From contig JADKJH010000006.1 of assembly GCA_016722505.1 (NCBI GenBank), positions 61,001 to 125,000 on the forward strand: a DNA stretch of 64,000 nt, read 5' to 3'. Numbering within the stretch: the first letter of the stretch is position 1; every line of letters starts with the position of its first letter. The DNA is from Holophagaceae bacterium (GTDB taxonomy: Bacteria; Acidobacteriota; Holophagae; Holophagales; Holophagaceae). Shown in pieces: positions 62,749 to 64,000 of the stretch. The notes beneath the pieces were generated by a model. It saw only the letters and a program-made list of their open reading frames with translations. It did no database searches and was not told where the DNA came from. A program made the translations under genes and the position numbers.

Positions 62749-64000
62749 ATGGATTTGAAGCACATCGTGGTCATTGGCGGAGGACATGCGGGAATCGAGG
62801 CGGCCCATATCGCTGCTCGCATGGGCATGGCCACAACCCTGCTGACCATGAACCTGGACCAGATCGGCCAGATGAGCTGCAACCCGAGCATTGGTGGCGT
62901 GGGCAAGGGCCACATGGTGCGGGAATTGGACGCGCTGGGCGGTGCCATGGGGCGCCTCATCGACGCCACGGGAATCCACTTCCGCATCCTCAACGAGAGC
63001 CGCGGCGTGGCCGTGAGGGGTCCCCGGGCCCAGGCGGACAAGGTGAAGTACCGCATCGCGGCCCGCAAGCGGCTGGAACACACGCCAAATCTCAGATTGC
63101 GGCAGGGCATCGCCGCGGCCTTCCGCTGGGACCATGGCACTAGAGGGCTGCATGGCGTGGAGCTCTTGGACGGAACGTTCCTTTCCTGCGATGCGGTAGT
63201 GCTGACCTCGGGCACGTTTCTCAACGGCCAGATCCTCATTGGCGAGAAACGCATGGCGGCTGGCCGCGCGGGGGAACCACCCAGCACGCATTTATCGGAA
63301 CAATTGAAATCCCTTGGCCTGAAATGCCGCCGCCTGAAAACAGGAACCAGTCCGCGGTTGGCGAAGGGGAGCATTGATTTCACGAGGCTCGAAGTGCAGC
63401 ACGGCGATCATCCGCCCCGGCCCTTCAGTTTTTTCACCGATGTTTCAAAGGGTGGAATTCCCCAAGTCCAGGTGCCCTGCCATATCGTCCACACCACACC
63501 CGAAACCGAAGGGGCAGTGCGCGAAAATCTGCACCGCTCGGCGATGTACGGCGGACACATCGAAGGCGTCGGTCCGCGCTACTGCCCCAGCATCGAGGAC
63601 AAATTTGTAAAATTTCCAGACAAGGCCCGGCACCAGATATTCGTGGAGCCTGAAAGCCTGGAGACAGAAGAAATCTACCTTTCTGGCCTGTCCACGTCCA
63701 TGCCACCGGATGTGCAGCTGCGCATGGTTCAAAGCCTTCCGGGCTTCGAGAAGGCGGAGATCATCCGTCCAGGCTACGCCATCGAGTACGACAGTTTTGA
63801 TCCTTTGCAATTGCACCGGAATCTCTCGGTGGAAGGTTTGGACGGCGTATGGTTCGCGGGCCAGATCAACGGCACCACGGGTTATGAAGAGGCCGCAGGG
63901 CAGGGCATCATGGCCGGCATCAATGCCGTGCGCTGGCTGCGCGACGAGGAGCCCATCATCCTCCGCCGTGACCAGGCCTACATCGGCGTGATGATCGATG
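62749..64000 (+). CDS. mnmG: tRNA uridine-5-carboxymethylaminomethyl modification enzyme MnmG (3' partial)
   Basis: MnmG (GidA), with MnmE, makes the cmnm5 modification of wobble uridine. The frame runs off the window, so only about 417 of roughly 620 residues are visible. The FAD-binding Rossmann motif is VIGGGHAGIEAAHIAARMG (near residue 8), the second conserved motif is SCNPSIGGVGKGHMVREL, and FVEPESLETEEIYLSGLS and FAGQINGTTGYEEAAGQG fit the family. The ATG at 62749 is used; ATG 62734 is in frame and 15 bases upstream and cannot be ruled out, since the AGGAG is only two bases from 62749. Confidence 0.95.
   Translation, partial: MDLKHIVVIGGGHAGIEAAHIAARMGMATTLLTMNLDQIGQMSCNPSIGGVGKGHMVRELDALGGAMGRLIDATGIHFRILNESRGVAVRGPRAQADKVKYRIAARKRLEHTPNLRLRQGIAAAFRWDHGTRGLHGVELLDGTFLSCDAVVLTSGTFLNGQILIGEKRMAAGRAGEPPSTHLSEQLKSLGLKCRRLKTGTSPRLAKGSIDFTRLEVQHGDHPPRPFSFFTDVSKGGIPQVQVPCHIVHTTPETEGAVRENLHRSAMYGGHIEGVGPRYCPSIEDKFVKFPDKARHQIFVEPESLETEEIYLSGLSTSMPPDVQLRMVQSLPGFEKAEIIRPGYAIEYDSFDPLQLHRNLSVEGLDGVWFAGQINGTTGYEEAAGQGIMAGINAVRWLRDEEPIILRRDQAYIGVMID

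Noticed and set aside
1..64000. CRISPR arrays, insertion sequences, phage genes
   Set aside because: I saw no regular direct repeats with spacers, no transposase or integrase motif and no att-like duplication next to the tRNA.

Overview
The window looks like chromosomal DNA from a GC-rich Gram-negative bacterium, most plausibly an acidobacterium of the Holophaga/Geothrix type. This is an inference from gene content (a transmembrane Ser/Thr kinase with TPRs, lipoproteins, outer-membrane-type proteins, an Ehr-type complex, a cbb3-type oxidase cluster), not from a marker gene. I saw no transposase, phage gene or CRISPR array.

Layout. (1) 1-2467: 3' part of a Ser/Thr kinase gene. (2) 2550-11326, minus strand: uptake [NiFe]-hydrogenase operon read as small subunit, large subunit, cytochrome b, maturation protease, hypA, hypB, hypF, hypC, hypD. 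The small subunit has the six-cysteine proximal-cluster signature of O2-tolerant enzymes. hypE is not in the window. (3) 11327-11689: divergent regulatory region with a consensus Crp/Fnr-type palindrome and a second 18-bp palindrome. (4) 11690-22759, plus strand: a DUF2339 membrane protein, then a seven-gene Ehr-like complex (two HyfB-type antiporter subunits, HyfC, HyfE, HyfF, a hydrogenase-like large subunit without nickel ligands, and a ferredoxin/small-subunit fusion). (5) 22794-27658: DUF1275 protein, tRNA-Arg(UCU), queD, lipoprotein, HAD hydrolase, secreted metzincin. (6) 27690-35159, minus strand: RNase G, panD, panC, panB and a 1181-residue kinase/ATPase/TPR-like protein whose nucleotide-binding motifs look degenerate. 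(7) 35445-44701, plus strand: a compact 12-gene respiratory cluster. (8) 44994-64000: a second secreted metalloprotease with a lipoprotein, maf, a GNAT gene, lnt, an rRNA/tRNA methyltransferase, an OPT transporter, envelope and TPR/PEGA proteins, a roadblock protein, a nucleoside transporter, pssA and the 5' part of mnmG.

The respiratory cluster (7) is the most unusual part. It joins cbb3-oxidase subunits (CcoN, a CcoO/cytochrome c fusion, CcoS), a diheme cytochrome c lipoprotein, a Rieske protein, two different cytochromes b, an MvhD/FlpD-like protein and several tiny membrane proteins. One cytochrome b lacks both ligands of the n-side heme. The other keeps both heme sites and carries a C-terminal 2x[4Fe-4S] domain. 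Together with the hydrogenase and the Ehr complex, about 30 kb is devoted to quinone-linked redox chemistry: H2 oxidation, proton-pumping membrane modules, and quinol oxidation to O2 with a possible branch to a soluble Fe-S carrier.

Three genes (hypD, the second hyfB, pssA) are each split by a 1- or 2-base deletion although the rest of each reading frame is well conserved. Such a cluster of small deletions suggests assembly or sequencing error at least as much as real gene decay.
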